Assembly: GCA_902557785.1 (NCBI GenBank)
Contig: CACEBP010000005.1
Span: 1-52,101 of the forward strand
Direction of reading: 5' to 3'
DNA: 52,101 nucleotides
From: an uncultured Pelagibacteraceae bacterium
GTDB lineage: Bacteria; Pseudomonadota; Alphaproteobacteria; Pelagibacterales; Pelagibacteraceae
The translations under genes were made by a program, and so were the position numbers. The number at the start of each line of letters is the position of its first letter. Position 1 is the stretch's first letter. A model generated the notes under the pieces. That model searched no databases and was not told where the DNA came from. It worked only from the letters and a program-made list of their open reading frames with translations. Of the stretch, positions 1-9,168 are shown one piece after another.

Positions 1-756
1 GATTTTAGAGAGAAAATAAATATGTCAGGAGTAAATTCAATCAATTGGGCAAGGATAATTTGTCAAATCGTTTATTATTTTTATACTTACTTTTTCATTG
101 GAAAAGAAAAGATTAGCTTCTCAGTACCTACAGGAAATTTTGGAGACGTTTATGCCGGCTATGTTGCGAAAAAAATGGGTTTGCCCATAGATAAATTAAT
201 AGTTGCAACAAATGAAAACGACATTCTACAAAGAGTAATTAATACTGGAGAATACAAGCCAGATAAGGTCAAACCATCTTTATCTCCAAGTATGGATATA
301 CAGGTATCAAGTAACTTTGAAAGATTATTATTTTATATTTTAAATAAGGATGATCAAAAAGTAGCCTCTCTAATGAAAAATCTCAAAGATAAAGGGTCGT
401 TTAAACTTAATAAAGAGGAAATAAGAGAGATTAAAAAAGATTTTAAAGCTGAAAAAATAAGTGATAGTGAAACTCTATCAATAATAAAAGAGGTTTATGA
501 TAAAGAAAAATTTATTATTGATCCACATACTGCTACTGCCTTTGGAGCTATCAATAAGGTTGGAGAGATAAGAGATACAGTTGCGCTAGGAACAGCTCAT
601 CCATATAAATTTTTAGAGACTGTAAAAAAAGCTACTGGTGAAAATGTTGAGACGCCACATCAATTAGAAAAGTTTATAGATAAAGATGAAAAATTTGATA
701 TAGTTGAAAATAATAACGAAAAAATCAAAAAATACATCCTTAATAAAATACAATGA
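1..756 (+). CDS. thrC: Threonine synthase, C-terminal part (gene cut by window edge)
   Basis: This is the PLP enzyme that converts O-phosphohomoserine to threonine. The reading frame is open from base 1, so the gene starts outside the window and the ATG at base 22 is internal. The visible part carries the family block VPTGNFGDVYAGYVAKKMGL followed by a segment beginning ATNEND, both typical of the fungal/proteobacterial-type threonine synthase. The PLP-binding lysine lies upstream and is not visible. The gene overlaps the following peroxiredoxin by 4 bases (ATGA), suggesting coupled translation. Homoserine kinase (thrB), which makes its substrate, lies nearby at 1666-2634 on the opposite strand. 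Identification is confident; start and full length are unknown. Confidence 0.93.
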   Translation, partial: DFREKINMSGVNSINWARIICQIVYYFYTYFFIGKEKISFSVPTGNFGDVYAGYVAKKMGLPIDKLIVATNENDILQRVINTGEYKPDKVKPSLSPSMDIQVSSNFERLLFYILNKDDQKVASLMKNLKDKGSFKLNKEEIREIKKDFKAEKISDSETLSIIKEVYDKEKFIIDPHTATAFGAINKVGEIRDTVALGTAHPYKFLETVKKATGENVETPHQLEKFIDKDEKFDIVENNNEKIKKYILNKIQ

Positions 757-1241
757 AAATAAAAGTAGGCGAAAAAATACCAACAATAGATTTCTTTCAC
801 ATAGATAATAGCGGAGCAGTAAAAAAAGTAAAAAGCACTGAGTTACTAGCTAAGCAAAAAGCTATTCTGATAGGGGTTCCGGGAGCTTTTACTAAAGTTT
901 GCTCCGCAAAACATTTGCCGGGATATGTAAATAATTTTGAAGAAGCTAAAAAGAAAGGAATAACTAAAATTTTGTGTATTTCTGTTAATGATCCCAATGT
1001 AATGAAAGCTTGGGGAGAAAATCAAAATGTTGGAGATAAGATCTTTATGGCAGCAGATCCGTATTGTGAATTCACAAAAGCTATCGGAGCAGATATAGAT
1101 AGAACCGAGCGTGGTCTAGGAATAAGATCAGCAAGGTACACTATGTTAGTTGAAGATAACGTAATTAAGACAATAAAAGCAGAGGAAGATACTGCTAACT
1201 GTGAAATTTCTGCAGCAGAAAATTTTATAAAAGAAATTTAA
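753..1241 (+). CDS. Peroxiredoxin, Prx5-like (AhpC/TSA family)
   Basis: A thiol peroxidase that reduces hydrogen peroxide and organic peroxides, probably in the cytoplasm. The 162-residue length fits the Prx5 group. The active site is seen as GVPGAFTKVCS with the peroxidatic cysteine at residue 50; the downstream segment ISVNDPNVMKAW is also typical of Prx5. The start overlaps the thrC stop by 4 bases. The stop codon shares the palindrome TTAA with the stop of rnhA on the other strand, so there is no room for a conventional terminator. The reductant (glutaredoxin or thioredoxin) cannot be told from the sequence. Confidence 0.92.
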   Translation: MKIKVGEKIPTIDFFHIDNSGAVKKVKSTELLAKQKAILIGVPGAFTKVCSAKHLPGYVNNFEEAKKKGITKILCISVNDPNVMKAWGENQNVGDKIFMAADPYCEFTKAIGADIDRTERGLGIRSARYTMLVEDNVIKTIKAEEDTANCEISAAENFIKEI

Positions 1242-1666
1242 TTTTTTATTGCTTGAGATGCAAGTTCATCTGCTAAATTATTATATTTGTTTGTCGAGTG
1301 GCCTTTAACCCACTTCCATGAAACATTATTTTTTTCACACAATCCATCTAATTTTACCCAAAGATCTTTATTTTTAACTGGTTTTTTATTTGAATTTTTC
1401 CAGTCATTTTTTTTCCAATTAACCACCCATTCTGTGATACCGTTTTTTACGTAAGTCGAGTCAGTATAAATCACTACATCTGATCCACTTTTTATTTTTT
1501 TTAAAGCCATAATTGCAGCAAGAAGTTCCATTCTATTGTTTGTAGTATTTTTCTCATTCCCAGAAATATTTTTTTGTGTGTTATTTTTGTCAAAAATTAC
1601 CGCACCCCAACCACCTGGACCTGGATTTCCAGAACAAGCTCCGTCAGTATAAATTTTAAATTTCAT
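1238..1666 (-). CDS. rnhA: Ribonuclease HI
   Basis: Degrades the RNA strand of RNA-DNA hybrids, for example in R-loops and Okazaki primers. At 142 residues it is the normal size. The N-terminus KIYTDGACSGNPGPGGWGA is diagnostic, and the catalytic residues are visible at D8, E47, D69 and D133, with the flexible-loop histidine H123. It is the last gene of the leftward run that includes ispH and thrB, and its start overlaps the thrB stop by one base (TAATG-type junction). The ispH-thrB-rnhA order is a familiar alphaproteobacterial arrangement. A second RNase H (rnhB) is at 17015-17587. Confidence 0.97.
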   Translation of the reverse strand: MKFKIYTDGACSGNPGPGGWGAVIFDKNNTQKNISGNEKNTTNNRMELLAAIMALKKIKSGSDVVIYTDSTYVKNGITEWVVNWKKNDWKNSNKKPVKNKDLWVKLDGLCEKNNVSWKWVKGHSTNKYNNLADELASQAIKN

Positions 1667-2634
1667 TAAAAAAAATAATCCTCATAGTTTTTCGCATTTT
1701 TATGAAATTCTAACCTTTTTAAGTATTCTATGGGATCTTTTACTTTTACCATTGCACCTTCAACAGTATTTAAAGCATCAAAAACTCGAGTTAGCAAAAA
1801 CCTCAGAGCAGCTCCTTGAGAAAGAACCTTTATACTTTGTTTTTCAGAGTCTGATAATTTTCTTATGGAAGAATAGCCATCAATAAAGTTTTTAGCTTTT
1901 GTGACATTAAAACTCAAATTTTCTTTAAACCCGTCAAAACACAACGCATTGAAACATATAGCTATTTCGAAAGCAAAAAAGTCCTCGCATGAAAAATAAA
2001 AATCTATAATTCCACTAAACTTATCCTTATCAAAAAAAATATTGTCGTGAAATAAATCTCCATGAATAATTCCTTTTGGTAAATCTTTAGGCCATTTATT
2101 TTCAACACTGCTAAGATTCTCTTCTATTAATTCAGGTAGATCCTTATGTAACATAGAGCATTGATCTTTAACAGTTTCAAATAATCTTCTCCATGAATTA
2201 ACAGATAAATCATTTTGCCTTTTAATTTTGATATCTTTTGTTAATTCATGCATTTTAGCCGTTTCAATTCCTATAGCCTTACAATTTTCAGGAGATAAAT
2301 TTGATTTTGCTTTTCCTTCAACAAAAGAAACTATCATTAATTTTTTACCATCGAAATTGGTAATTGTTGAATTACTATTATTTAAAACTGGAGCAGGACA
2401 TTTAAAATTTGCTTTATGTAAAGAAGACATCAAATTAGAAAAAAAAGGAAGATCTTCAGATTTAACTCTTTTTTCATAGATAGTAAGTATCAACTTTTTT
2501 TTATTTACCGATAAAAAATAATTTGTATTTTCTATCCCTTCCTCAATGCCCTTAAATGACTCTAATTTACCTAAATTATAATTAGATAAAATATCCTCAA
2601 TTTTACTTTGATTTAATTGTGTGTAAACAGCCAT
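1666..2634 (-). CDS. thrB: Homoserine kinase, aminoglycoside-phosphotransferase type
   Basis: Phosphorylates homoserine in threonine synthesis, feeding threonine synthase. The 322-residue protein belongs to the APH/choline-kinase-like homoserine kinases of alphaproteobacteria, not the GHMP type. The Brenner-type catalytic loop HGDLFHDN is at residues 191-198 and the metal-binding IIDF motif follows about 20 residues later. The N-terminal pattern GIENTNYFLS is typical of this group. It overlaps ispH upstream by one base and rnhA downstream by one base, so translation is probably coupled. thrC lies only about 900 bases away but on the opposite strand. Confidence 0.95.
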   Translation of the reverse strand: MAVYTQLNQSKIEDILSNYNLGKLESFKGIEEGIENTNYFLSVNKKKLILTIYEKRVKSEDLPFFSNLMSSLHKANFKCPAPVLNNSNSTITNFDGKKLMIVSFVEGKAKSNLSPENCKAIGIETAKMHELTKDIKIKRQNDLSVNSWRRLFETVKDQCSMLHKDLPELIEENLSSVENKWPKDLPKGIIHGDLFHDNIFFDKDKFSGIIDFYFSCEDFFAFEIAICFNALCFDGFKENLSFNVTKAKNFIDGYSSIRKLSDSEKQSIKVLSQGAALRFLLTRVFDALNTVEGAMVKVKDPIEYLKRLEFHKNAKNYEDYFF

Positions 2635-3578
2635 TAATTTAGTTCTTTTGGTAATTTGAATACAACTTTTTCTTCTGCAACTACTACCTCTTCTATAGAT
2701 ACTTTTCGATCTTTTTTTATATTATTGAGTAAAGCTTGTACCAATTTTTCCGGTGCTGATGCACCAGAGGAAATTCCAATGGTATCAGAATTTTTTATTT
2801 CGTTAAAAGGTATCTCTTTTTCTGAATGCATTAATTGAGAGTTTTTGCATCCTGCTTTTTTTGCTACCTCCACCAGTCTTACAGAATTTGATGAATTTCG
2901 ACTCCCTACTACAAAAAACAAATCACACTTAGATGCAATTTCTTTCACTGCAGATTGACGATTTGTTGTAGCGTAACAAATATCCTCTTTTATTGGACCT
3001 TTAATCTCGGGAAATTTATTTTTAAGAGCATTTATAATTTCTGCAGTATCATCAACAGACAGCGTTGTTTGAGTTATATATGCTAAAGGTTTTTTAAAAT
3101 TTTCAACATTAAGATTTTCAACATCATTTTTAGTTTCTACAAGTTTTATTGATCCATTCGGCAGCTGCCCCATTGTACCAATGACCTCTGGGTGGTTTTT
3201 GTGTCCAATTAAGAATATTTCATATCCCTTTTTATGTAATTGTTCAGACTCTCTATGTACTTTAGAAACCAAAGGACAAGTTGCGTCTACATAGGATAAA
3301 TTTTTTAACTTTGCTTCGTCAGGAACTGATTTAGGAACTCCATGAGCAGAAAAGATTACAGGTCTACTATTATCTTTTACGTCAGAGAGTTCGTCCACAA
3401 ATATTGCACCTTTTTCTCTTAATTCATCAACAACTTGTTTGTTATGAACAATTTCGTGTCTTACATATACAGGAGCTCCATATTTATTTATTGCCTTTTC
3501 GACAATTTCAATCGCCCTTTTAACACCAGCACAAAATCCTCTGGGAGATGCTAAATAAATTTTAAGTTCTTTTTTCAT
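2634..3578 (-). CDS. ispH: 4-hydroxy-3-methylbut-2-enyl diphosphate reductase
   Basis: Last step of the MEP isoprenoid pathway, producing IPP and DMAPP with a [4Fe-4S] cluster. The three cluster cysteines are visible at C16 (PRGFCAGV), C101 (DATCPLV) and C201 (DICYATTNRQ). The 314-residue length is normal. It overlaps blh upstream by 17 bases and thrB downstream by one base. Its position directly after the carotenoid/retinal genes makes functional sense, because it supplies the C5 units they consume. ispE, another gene of the same pathway, is at 19980. Confidence 0.97.
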   Translation of the reverse strand: MKKELKIYLASPRGFCAGVKRAIEIVEKAINKYGAPVYVRHEIVHNKQVVDELREKGAIFVDELSDVKDNSRPVIFSAHGVPKSVPDEAKLKNLSYVDATCPLVSKVHRESEQLHKKGYEIFLIGHKNHPEVIGTMGQLPNGSIKLVETKNDVENLNVENFKKPLAYITQTTLSVDDTAEIINALKNKFPEIKGPIKEDICYATTNRQSAVKEIASKCDLFFVVGSRNSSNSVRLVEVAKKAGCKNSQLMHSEKEIPFNEIKNSDTIGISSGASAPEKLVQALLNNIKKDRKVSIEEVVVAEEKVVFKLPKELN

Positions 3579-4467
3579 TCTTATCTAATAAGTATTCGAG
3601 CAATATATGCGGAAAAGTAAGAGACGCCAAACCAATAAAAATTACCTTATAAATAGCCTCGTCGAGATCATAGGAGCTATTAAGAAAATACACCGCTATT
3701 AAAAATATCACACCAGTTGAAAAAGTTAAGGGAATAGCTCTACTAATAAATTTTTTTAGTCCTGATTTAAAAGACTTATCTAGTTCGAAAATTAATGTAA
3801 TTGAATGTCTTATAGAATGAAGAAAGCAAAAATAAATTGTGAAAGCCAAAACAGGAGTTAAAAAGAGATTTAATATAATTAATGAAAAAAAATCCATTAT
3901 CATTAATCCTTTTAAGTCAACTTTTTTCTTATTAGAGATAATGAGAGATGATAAAAAGCTTAAACACAAAAAAGTTATTAAGAATTGATTACTAAATAAT
4001 TGAAACTCAAAAACATTAAAGTTTAATATTTTAAATATTTCATTTGTTTTCTCTTTCTGAAATAATAACGGTGCTAAAATTACCGCAGATCCTTTTAAAA
4101 AGTACAAAATCTCAGGTATTAGAAATTTTTCTTTAAAAGGGAATACCGTATCTTCCTTACCAAAGTGATAAGCTGCTACAACAAGAAATAATAATAAAAC
4201 AGTATTAGGAAATAATACCCACAAAAAAACTATTAAAAGTGAGATCAAAATATACACAAAATAAAAAGAAAAGAGAGATCTATAACCAAATAAATATAAA
4301 AGTCTTTTTCCTTTCAAATTATCTAAAGCTCCATGTGAAATTCCTAAAATTAATATTAAGATTAAACAAAATATAATTGGTTCATAATTTACCATAAAGT
4401 AGAACGGGCTAATCAAAATACAAAAATTGAAAAATATAACCGAGTGTTTAAAATTTATCTTATCCAT
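3562..4467 (-). CDS. blh: Beta-carotene 15,15'-dioxygenase, Brp/Blh family
   Basis: Cleaves beta-carotene into two retinal molecules, the chromophore of proteorhodopsin. The 301-residue protein is a polytopic membrane protein with many hydrophobic stretches. Conserved histidines that would bind the catalytic iron are visible at H45 (ISHGALDN), H101 (AAYHFGKED), H217 and H221 (LHSIRHS), and H287 (FPHILLEY). It overlaps crtY by 8 bases and ispH by 17 bases. The neighbouring lycopene cyclase provides its substrate, which supports the assignment strongly. No rhodopsin gene is in the window. Confidence 0.92.
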   Translation of the reverse strand: MDKINFKHSVIFFNFCILISPFYFMVNYEPIIFCLILILILGISHGALDNLKGKRLLYLFGYRSLFSFYFVYILISLLIVFLWVLFPNTVLLLFLVVAAYHFGKEDTVFPFKEKFLIPEILYFLKGSAVILAPLLFQKEKTNEIFKILNFNVFEFQLFSNQFLITFLCLSFLSSLIISNKKKVDLKGLMIMDFFSLIILNLFLTPVLAFTIYFCFLHSIRHSITLIFELDKSFKSGLKKFISRAIPLTFSTGVIFLIAVYFLNSSYDLDEAIYKVIFIGLASLTFPHILLEYLLDKNEKRT

Positions 4468-5533
4468 TGGTAAATAGAGCTCTCATAAAAATTAATTTTG
4501 GCATTCTTCTTATAATATCAATATCTTCAAAGATATTACTTTTATTAGATAAAAATTTTATTACACAGCTTGATGAAGCTTTAAACATTTCATAAAAAAT
4601 TTTTGGCATTTTATCTGGGTTATTTTTTAAAACTCTTAAAAATATTTTATCCAAAAACTGATATTTTTCTCCTATATTGTACATCTTTATTTTTTCAATT
4701 TTATCAATATTTTCGACAATATATTTACTATGCTCTTGGATATTTAAAAAAGTATACCCTGTACTTAGCCTTGTCATTCCGCCAGCGGATCCAATATAAA
4801 CAGTTTTCTTATTAGTTCTAATTAATGGATGGAATAATGGTATAGCGCCTTTTTCAGTAAAATTTATATTATAGTTTTTTATTCCTAGATTATTTTTAAT
4901 ATAATTTTCTAATTGAAGATCATAATCCATTAAGCTTTGATCTTCTAAATTTGAAAGCCAAGTTGTTTCAATTAAGGCTTTATTTTTACTAAATGGTAAA
5001 GTATAGAAAAAATGAACATCATTTCTCTGATCACAATTGAAATCCATTAGATTTATTATTTCTGAGTCAAAAACATTTTTGGGTGTTTCTATCTCGACTC
5101 CTTGAAAGTGCTGCCATAATTTGGATTTATCTAACTCTTTTTCATGAACACTTTTAAAAATAACGGAATTTTCTGAGTTAATTTCTCCAAGATTCTTAAA
5201 AAAACTTATATTGGAATTTGTAGAGAGCCTGGAATTGATCTTATTGTAAAATTTACCACTATCGATACTTTGATAAGGATATTTTTTATTTGATAATTCA
5301 TGAGAATTTTCTGCAGTATTGATTGTAAAACTGTTCCAACTTTTAATTACACAATCATCAAAATTATGATCAAAAACTTTCCAAAAAGACCATGTTTTAT
5401 CTCTTTTATATTCTTCACGAGTTTCAATAATTGCTAAAGTTTTCTCTTTTAACTTATCATTAATTTCAAGCTCATAAGCCAAGGATAAACCTGCGCATCC
5501 ACCACCAATAATTATGTAATCAAATTCTTTCAT
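4460..5533 (-). CDS. crtY: Lycopene beta-cyclase
   Basis: Cyclises lycopene to beta-carotene. The 357-residue flavoprotein begins with a dinucleotide-binding motif, GGGCAG at residues 10-15 after a hydrophobic beta strand, and contains the block YIGSAGGMTRLSTGYTF, typical of the CrtY/lycopene cyclase family. It overlaps crtB upstream by 14 bases and blh downstream by 8 bases, as expected for a tightly coupled operon. It acts on the product of CrtB and CrtI and hands beta-carotene to Blh. Confidence 0.93.
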   Translation of the reverse strand: MKEFDYIIIGGGCAGLSLAYELEINDKLKEKTLAIIETREEYKRDKTWSFWKVFDHNFDDCVIKSWNSFTINTAENSHELSNKKYPYQSIDSGKFYNKINSRLSTNSNISFFKNLGEINSENSVIFKSVHEKELDKSKLWQHFQGVEIETPKNVFDSEIINLMDFNCDQRNDVHFFYTLPFSKNKALIETTWLSNLEDQSLMDYDLQLENYIKNNLGIKNYNINFTEKGAIPLFHPLIRTNKKTVYIGSAGGMTRLSTGYTFLNIQEHSKYIVENIDKIEKIKMYNIGEKYQFLDKIFLRVLKNNPDKMPKIFYEMFKASSSCVIKFLSNKSNIFEDIDIIRRMPKLIFMRALFTNG

Positions 5534-6368
5534 TTAAATTAATCTCTTGCTCTAAAATATTATGATTTGCTTGATTATCGTAATTTAAATTTTTAATGAA
5601 TAATAATTTAACAAAGTCAAAAATAGATAAAAAGGTCTGAATTAATTTTTCAAACATAGGTACATAGATTTTGCCAGCTTTATTGTAATTATCTATATTT
5701 TTTTGTATGAGGATGTAGTCACCTATTTTTCTGTAAATACGCCTCGCAACAATAACAGAAAATCTTGATCTTATTGGTATATCTCGAATGGCATTAAATG
5801 AATTTTTATAAAAGATTTGAGAGTAGTTTATAATTTCTCGAATTTCTGAAAAATTGTGACTAACATACTGTCTATTACGCGCTTTATCTTCACATACATC
5901 CCTAGCTATATTAGTAAGCTGCATCGCTATCCCAAGATCAATCGCACCTTTCAGGGCCTCTCGATTTTCTACTTTCAATATTTTTGACATCATTAGTCCG
6001 ACTGTTCCGGCGACTCTATAAGAATAAACAAGCAAATCTTTTTTCGAACTAATCAATACTTTTTCCTCTAAGTCTGTTTCAACTCCATCGAATAAATCTA
6101 TTACTATTCGTTTAGAAATATTTTCATTATCAATAAGAAACCACATATCTTTTATTATATGATTGTTCAGATTTTTGTTCTCAAAATCTTTTTTAAATTT
6201 AAAGAAAAATTTTCTCTTTACATCTAAACTATTTTCATCATCAACTATATCATCTAAGGTTCTGCAGAAATTATATAAAGATGAGCATTTATCTAAAGTA
6301 TTACTCGAAAGGAAAAAACTTGCCCAATAAAAAGATTTAGCATGTTTTTTTAATAAATTGCTTTTCAT
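5520..6368 (-). CDS. crtB: Phytoene synthase
   Basis: Condenses two GGPP molecules into phytoene. Both aspartate-rich motifs of the trans-prenyltransferase (squalene/phytoene synthase) fold are present: DDIVDDE at residues 39-45 and DVCED at 157-161, the latter in the family block NIARDVCEDKARNRQY. Length 282 residues, slightly short of many homologues (about 300). The start overlaps the crtI stop by 4 bases (ATGA). A dedicated GGPP synthase (crtE) is not in this window, so the substrate must come from a prenyltransferase encoded elsewhere. Confidence 0.95.
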   Translation of the reverse strand: MKSNLLKKHAKSFYWASFFLSSNTLDKCSSLYNFCRTLDDIVDDENSLDVKRKFFFKFKKDFENKNLNNHIIKDMWFLIDNENISKRIVIDLFDGVETDLEEKVLISSKKDLLVYSYRVAGTVGLMMSKILKVENREALKGAIDLGIAMQLTNIARDVCEDKARNRQYVSHNFSEIREIINYSQIFYKNSFNAIRDIPIRSRFSVIVARRIYRKIGDYILIQKNIDNYNKAGKIYVPMFEKLIQTFLSIFDFVKLLFIKNLNYDNQANHNILEQEINLNERI

Positions 6369-7835
6369 TTAAACAATTTGTCTAAAACTTTTGCTGATGA
6401 GAGAACGCCAGGTATTCCAGCACCTGGATGCGTACCGGCTCCTACAAAATATAAGTTTCTATATATTTCAGATTGATTATGAAATCTAAAATAAGCTGAC
6501 TGAGAAAATTTCGGCTGAATTGAAAATCCGGACCCATGCAGAGTTGCTAGATCGATTTCAAAGTAATCAGGTGTTAAATAAAAATCACTTACAACATTTT
6601 TCTTTATATCTGGTAAAACAGTTTTATCCATTTTATCTAAAACCAATTCCTTAAATTTATCACCTTCCTCAATCCAATTAACTTTTGACAAATTATTTGG
6701 CACTGGAACTAACACATAAAAAGCATCTTGACCATTTGGAGCCATATTGGGATCTGTTGCAGAGGGTCGATGTAAATAATAACTTATATCATCTGAAAGA
6801 ATTTTCTTTTCAAAAATTTTATCAAGATGTTTTTCATATGCTTCTCCAAAATAAATTGTATGGTGAGCAACATCGTTATATTTTTTTTTAGAGCCAAAAT
6901 AATAAACGAATAATCCCATTGAATAATCCATTCTTTTCATTTTTTGTCTAAATAAAAAATTGTAATCTTCTTTTGATTTTATCAGGTTGTTGTAAACATT
7001 TGGGGGATCAGAGTTGCAAATTACATAATCACTATTAATTATTTTAGAATTATTAATTTTTACACCTTTAACATTTTTTATTTTCTGTGAGTATTTCTGT
7101 AACCTCAGCGTCTTTAATAATTTTTATATTTTCTTCGATCATTAATTTTTCTAAAGCATTAACAACACTTCCTGTTCCTCCCATTGAGTAGTGAATGCCC
7201 CATTTTTTCTCTAAGAATAAAATTAATGTATAAATCGAAGTAGTGCTGAAAGGATTACCACCAACCAAAAGGGGATGCATACTAAAAACTCTTCTCAATT
7301 TTTCATTAGATACATAGCTCGAAACCAAATTGTAGACTGACTTATAACTCTTTAATTTCAATAAAGATGGAATTTGTTTCATCATAAAGATCAGATTATT
7401 AAAGGGCTTGTCAGATAAATCTGTAAAACCTTTATCAAAGATTTTTTCAGTAAAATTTACTAAATTCTTGTATCCATCATAATCAGAAGTATTAAACTTT
7501 TTTACTTGTTCTTCCATTGACCCATCATCCCCTGTGTAGTCAAATGTATCCCCGTTACTGAAAACAAATCGGTACCATAAATCTAAAGGTACTATTTTAA
7601 CATAGTCAGAAATATTTTTATTAAATAGTGAAAATAATTCTTCAAATAGATATGGCGCAGTTATTACTGTTGGACCACCGTCGTAAATAAACTGATCCTT
7701 TTTGAACACTCTAGCTCTACCACCCAGATCTGGGTGCTTTTCAACTAATGTTACTTTATAGCCCTTAGCTTTTAGCCTTAATGAAGCCGCAAGACCTCCA
7801 AAACCAGAACCTATAACTATAATTTTTTTTGCCAT
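6365..7835 (-). pseudogene. crtI: Phytoene desaturase, broken by a one-base frameshift
   Basis: Converts phytoene to lycopene when intact. The N-terminal part (7835 down to 7068) has the FAD motif VIGSGFGGLAAS and ends in a premature TAA. The C-terminal part continues to 6365 with the family signature VGAGTHPGAGIPGV. Between them the other frame stays open and reads VKGVKINNSKIINSDYVICN, then the CrtI-like NSDPPNVYNN, without a gap. Removing one base from the run of six T (plus strand) at 7074-7079 restores one frame of 1470 bases, 489 residues, the usual CrtI length. So this is a single indel in a homopolymer: a real null allele, a slippery or phase-variable site, or a sequencing error. It follows atpF by 15 bases and overlaps crtB by 4. 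Confidence 0.9.
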
Positions 7836-7850
7836 ATTTTATGGCCTATT

Positions 7851-8345
7851 CTAACTAGATTTTTTCTTAAGTGCTAATTTTGTTTCTTCAATGCTGGAGC
7901 TGTAAATTTTATCTAATTTGCTTTTATCCAACGAGTTTTTAATGAGTTTTTCGACTGACTCTATAGCAATTTTTACTGAGGCATTTTTAATGTCTTTCAA
8001 AGCTTGATTTTTAAGTTGTTTAATTTTTTCCTCAGCATTTTTCTTTCTTGTCTCCATTATATTGTGAAAGTCTTTATTTGTTTTGATTATATTTTTTTCA
8101 GCCTCATCACTCGCTTTTTTAATCATTTGTTTTACCTCATCTTTAGAATTGCTAATCAGCTTTTCACGTTCTGTAAGGATATTTTTTGCATCTTCTTTAA
8201 GTTTATCGGCTTCATCCAGCTGTTTTTTAATATTATTAATACTTTCTTCTAAAGATATTTTAATTTTTTGAGGAATTTTAAAATATACAAGCAATCCTAT
8301 AAAAACAAAAAAGGATATCATTACCCAAAAAGTTGAATCAATCAT
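7851..8345 (-). CDS. atpF: F-type ATP synthase F0 subunit b
   Basis: Peripheral-stalk subunit that links F0 to F1. The 164-residue protein has one N-terminal membrane helix (about residues 6-24) and then a long charged, lysine/glutamate-rich helical region. It is the second of two b-type genes; the order b' then b is the usual one in alphaproteobacteria. The start overlaps the b' stop by 4 bases. Only 15 bases separate its stop from the crtI start, so the carotenoid genes may be read from the ATP synthase promoter. Confidence 0.9.
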   Translation of the reverse strand: MIDSTFWVMISFFVFIGLLVYFKIPQKIKISLEESINNIKKQLDEADKLKEDAKNILTEREKLISNSKDEVKQMIKKASDEAEKNIIKTNKDFHNIMETRKKNAEEKIKQLKNQALKDIKNASVKIAIESVEKLIKNSLDKSKLDKIYSSSIEETKLALKKKSS

Positions 8346-8920
8346 TTTAGATATTTACCTATATTTTTTTTTGACACATCATCAACAACCGCTTTAATAC
8401 TGCTCTCGTTGAGCTTGTCACCTGAAATAGCCTCAATTATATTTGAGGCAATACTTTCAGATACTTTTTGAATATTTGAAATTGAACCTTTTTTAAGTTC
8501 ACTTATCTCTTTTTGGGCCTTAAGAAGTTCTTTCTCAATTTCTTTTTCTATACCCTCTTTTTTTGATTTAATGTCTTTATCTAATTGATTTTTAGTCTCC
8601 AAATGGATTTTAGTAACTTCTTTTTTTGCCTCTTCTAAAATATTTTTATATTCTTTAAGTTTAGAGTCAGACAATTCTTTAAATTTGCCAGCATCTTCTA
8701 AATCATTTTTAATTTTATTTTCACGATTGTCTAAATTATTCTTAATTTTAGGAAGATAAAATTTTGCAATAGAAATATATAAGATTGTAAAAACTAAAAT
8801 TAACCAAAATGCTTGGGAGGCCCAATACTTTGGATCCAGCTGAGGCATGCCAGCCTCAGCCGCATTCAAATCATTTTGTATAGCTAATAAAGCTATTATC
8901 AGACCAGGGTATTGCTTCAT
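8342..8920 (-). CDS. F-type ATP synthase F0 subunit b'
   Basis: Second peripheral-stalk b-type subunit (often called atpF' or atpX), forming a b-b' heterodimer. It has a short hydrophobic N-terminal stretch, then the typical PQLDPKYWASQAFWLILVF membrane segment and a long coiled-coil tail. An upstream in-frame ATG at 8941 would overlap atpE and add MHFKLII; I chose the ATG at 8920 because it gives a short gap after atpE and a signal-like N-terminus, beginning MKQYPGLIIALLA. Its stop overlaps the start of subunit b by 4 bases. Confidence 0.88.
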   Translation of the reverse strand: MKQYPGLIIALLAIQNDLNAAEAGMPQLDPKYWASQAFWLILVFTILYISIAKFYLPKIKNNLDNRENKIKNDLEDAGKFKELSDSKLKEYKNILEEAKKEVTKIHLETKNQLDKDIKSKKEGIEKEIEKELLKAQKEISELKKGSISNIQKVSESIASNIIEAISGDKLNESSIKAVVDDVSKKNIGKYLK

Positions 8921-8930
8921 TATTATTAAT

Positions 8931-9158
8931 TTAAAATGCAAATAAAATAATTAAAGCTACTACTAAACCAAATAATCCTGTTGCCTCTGCTAAAGCAAAT
9001 CCCAAAAGCAAGTTAGGGAATTGTTTTTGAGCTGCAGACGGATTTCTCATAGCTCCTGAAAGGTAGTTACCAAAAATAATTCCGATACCTACGCCAGCTC
9101 CTGCTAATGCGATTGCAGCAAGACCTGCCCCAATCATTTTTGCCGCTTCTAACTCCAT
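8931..9158 (-). CDS. atpE: F-type ATP synthase F0 subunit c
   Basis: Proteolipid subunit of the rotating c-ring that carries protons. The 75-residue hairpin has the glycine motif GAGVGIG at residues 20-26 in the first helix, the polar loop RNPSAAQ, and the proton-binding glutamate E58 in FALAEATGL in the second helix. I see no polar pattern around E58 that would suggest sodium coupling. It has a near-perfect Shine-Dalgarno sequence (9163-9168), unlike the neighbours I inspected, which fits the need for many copies per complex. Confidence 0.97.
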   Translation of the reverse strand: MELEAAKMIGAGLAAIALAGAGVGIGIIFGNYLSGAMRNPSAAQKQFPNLLLGFALAEATGLFGLVVALIILFAF

Positions 9159-9162
9159 TTTT

Positions 9163-9168
9163 CCTCCT
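9163..9168 (-). promoter_or_regulatory. Strong Shine-Dalgarno site of atpE
   Basis: On the minus strand the sequence upstream of the atpE ATG reads AAAGGAGGAAAA, so AGGAGG lies 4 bases before the start codon. The other starts I examined here (crtI, carB, rplY, petA, petB) have no recognisable Shine-Dalgarno; atpB has only a weak AAGGAA. High translation of subunit c relative to its operon partners is the likely purpose. Confidence 0.8.

Noticed and set aside
6365-6940. A separate 191-residue gene starting at MKRMDYSMG.
   Set aside because: The preceding bases continue the CrtI reading frame without a stop back to the poly-A site, and the protein is the C-terminal part of phytoene desaturase; it is half of one frameshifted gene.
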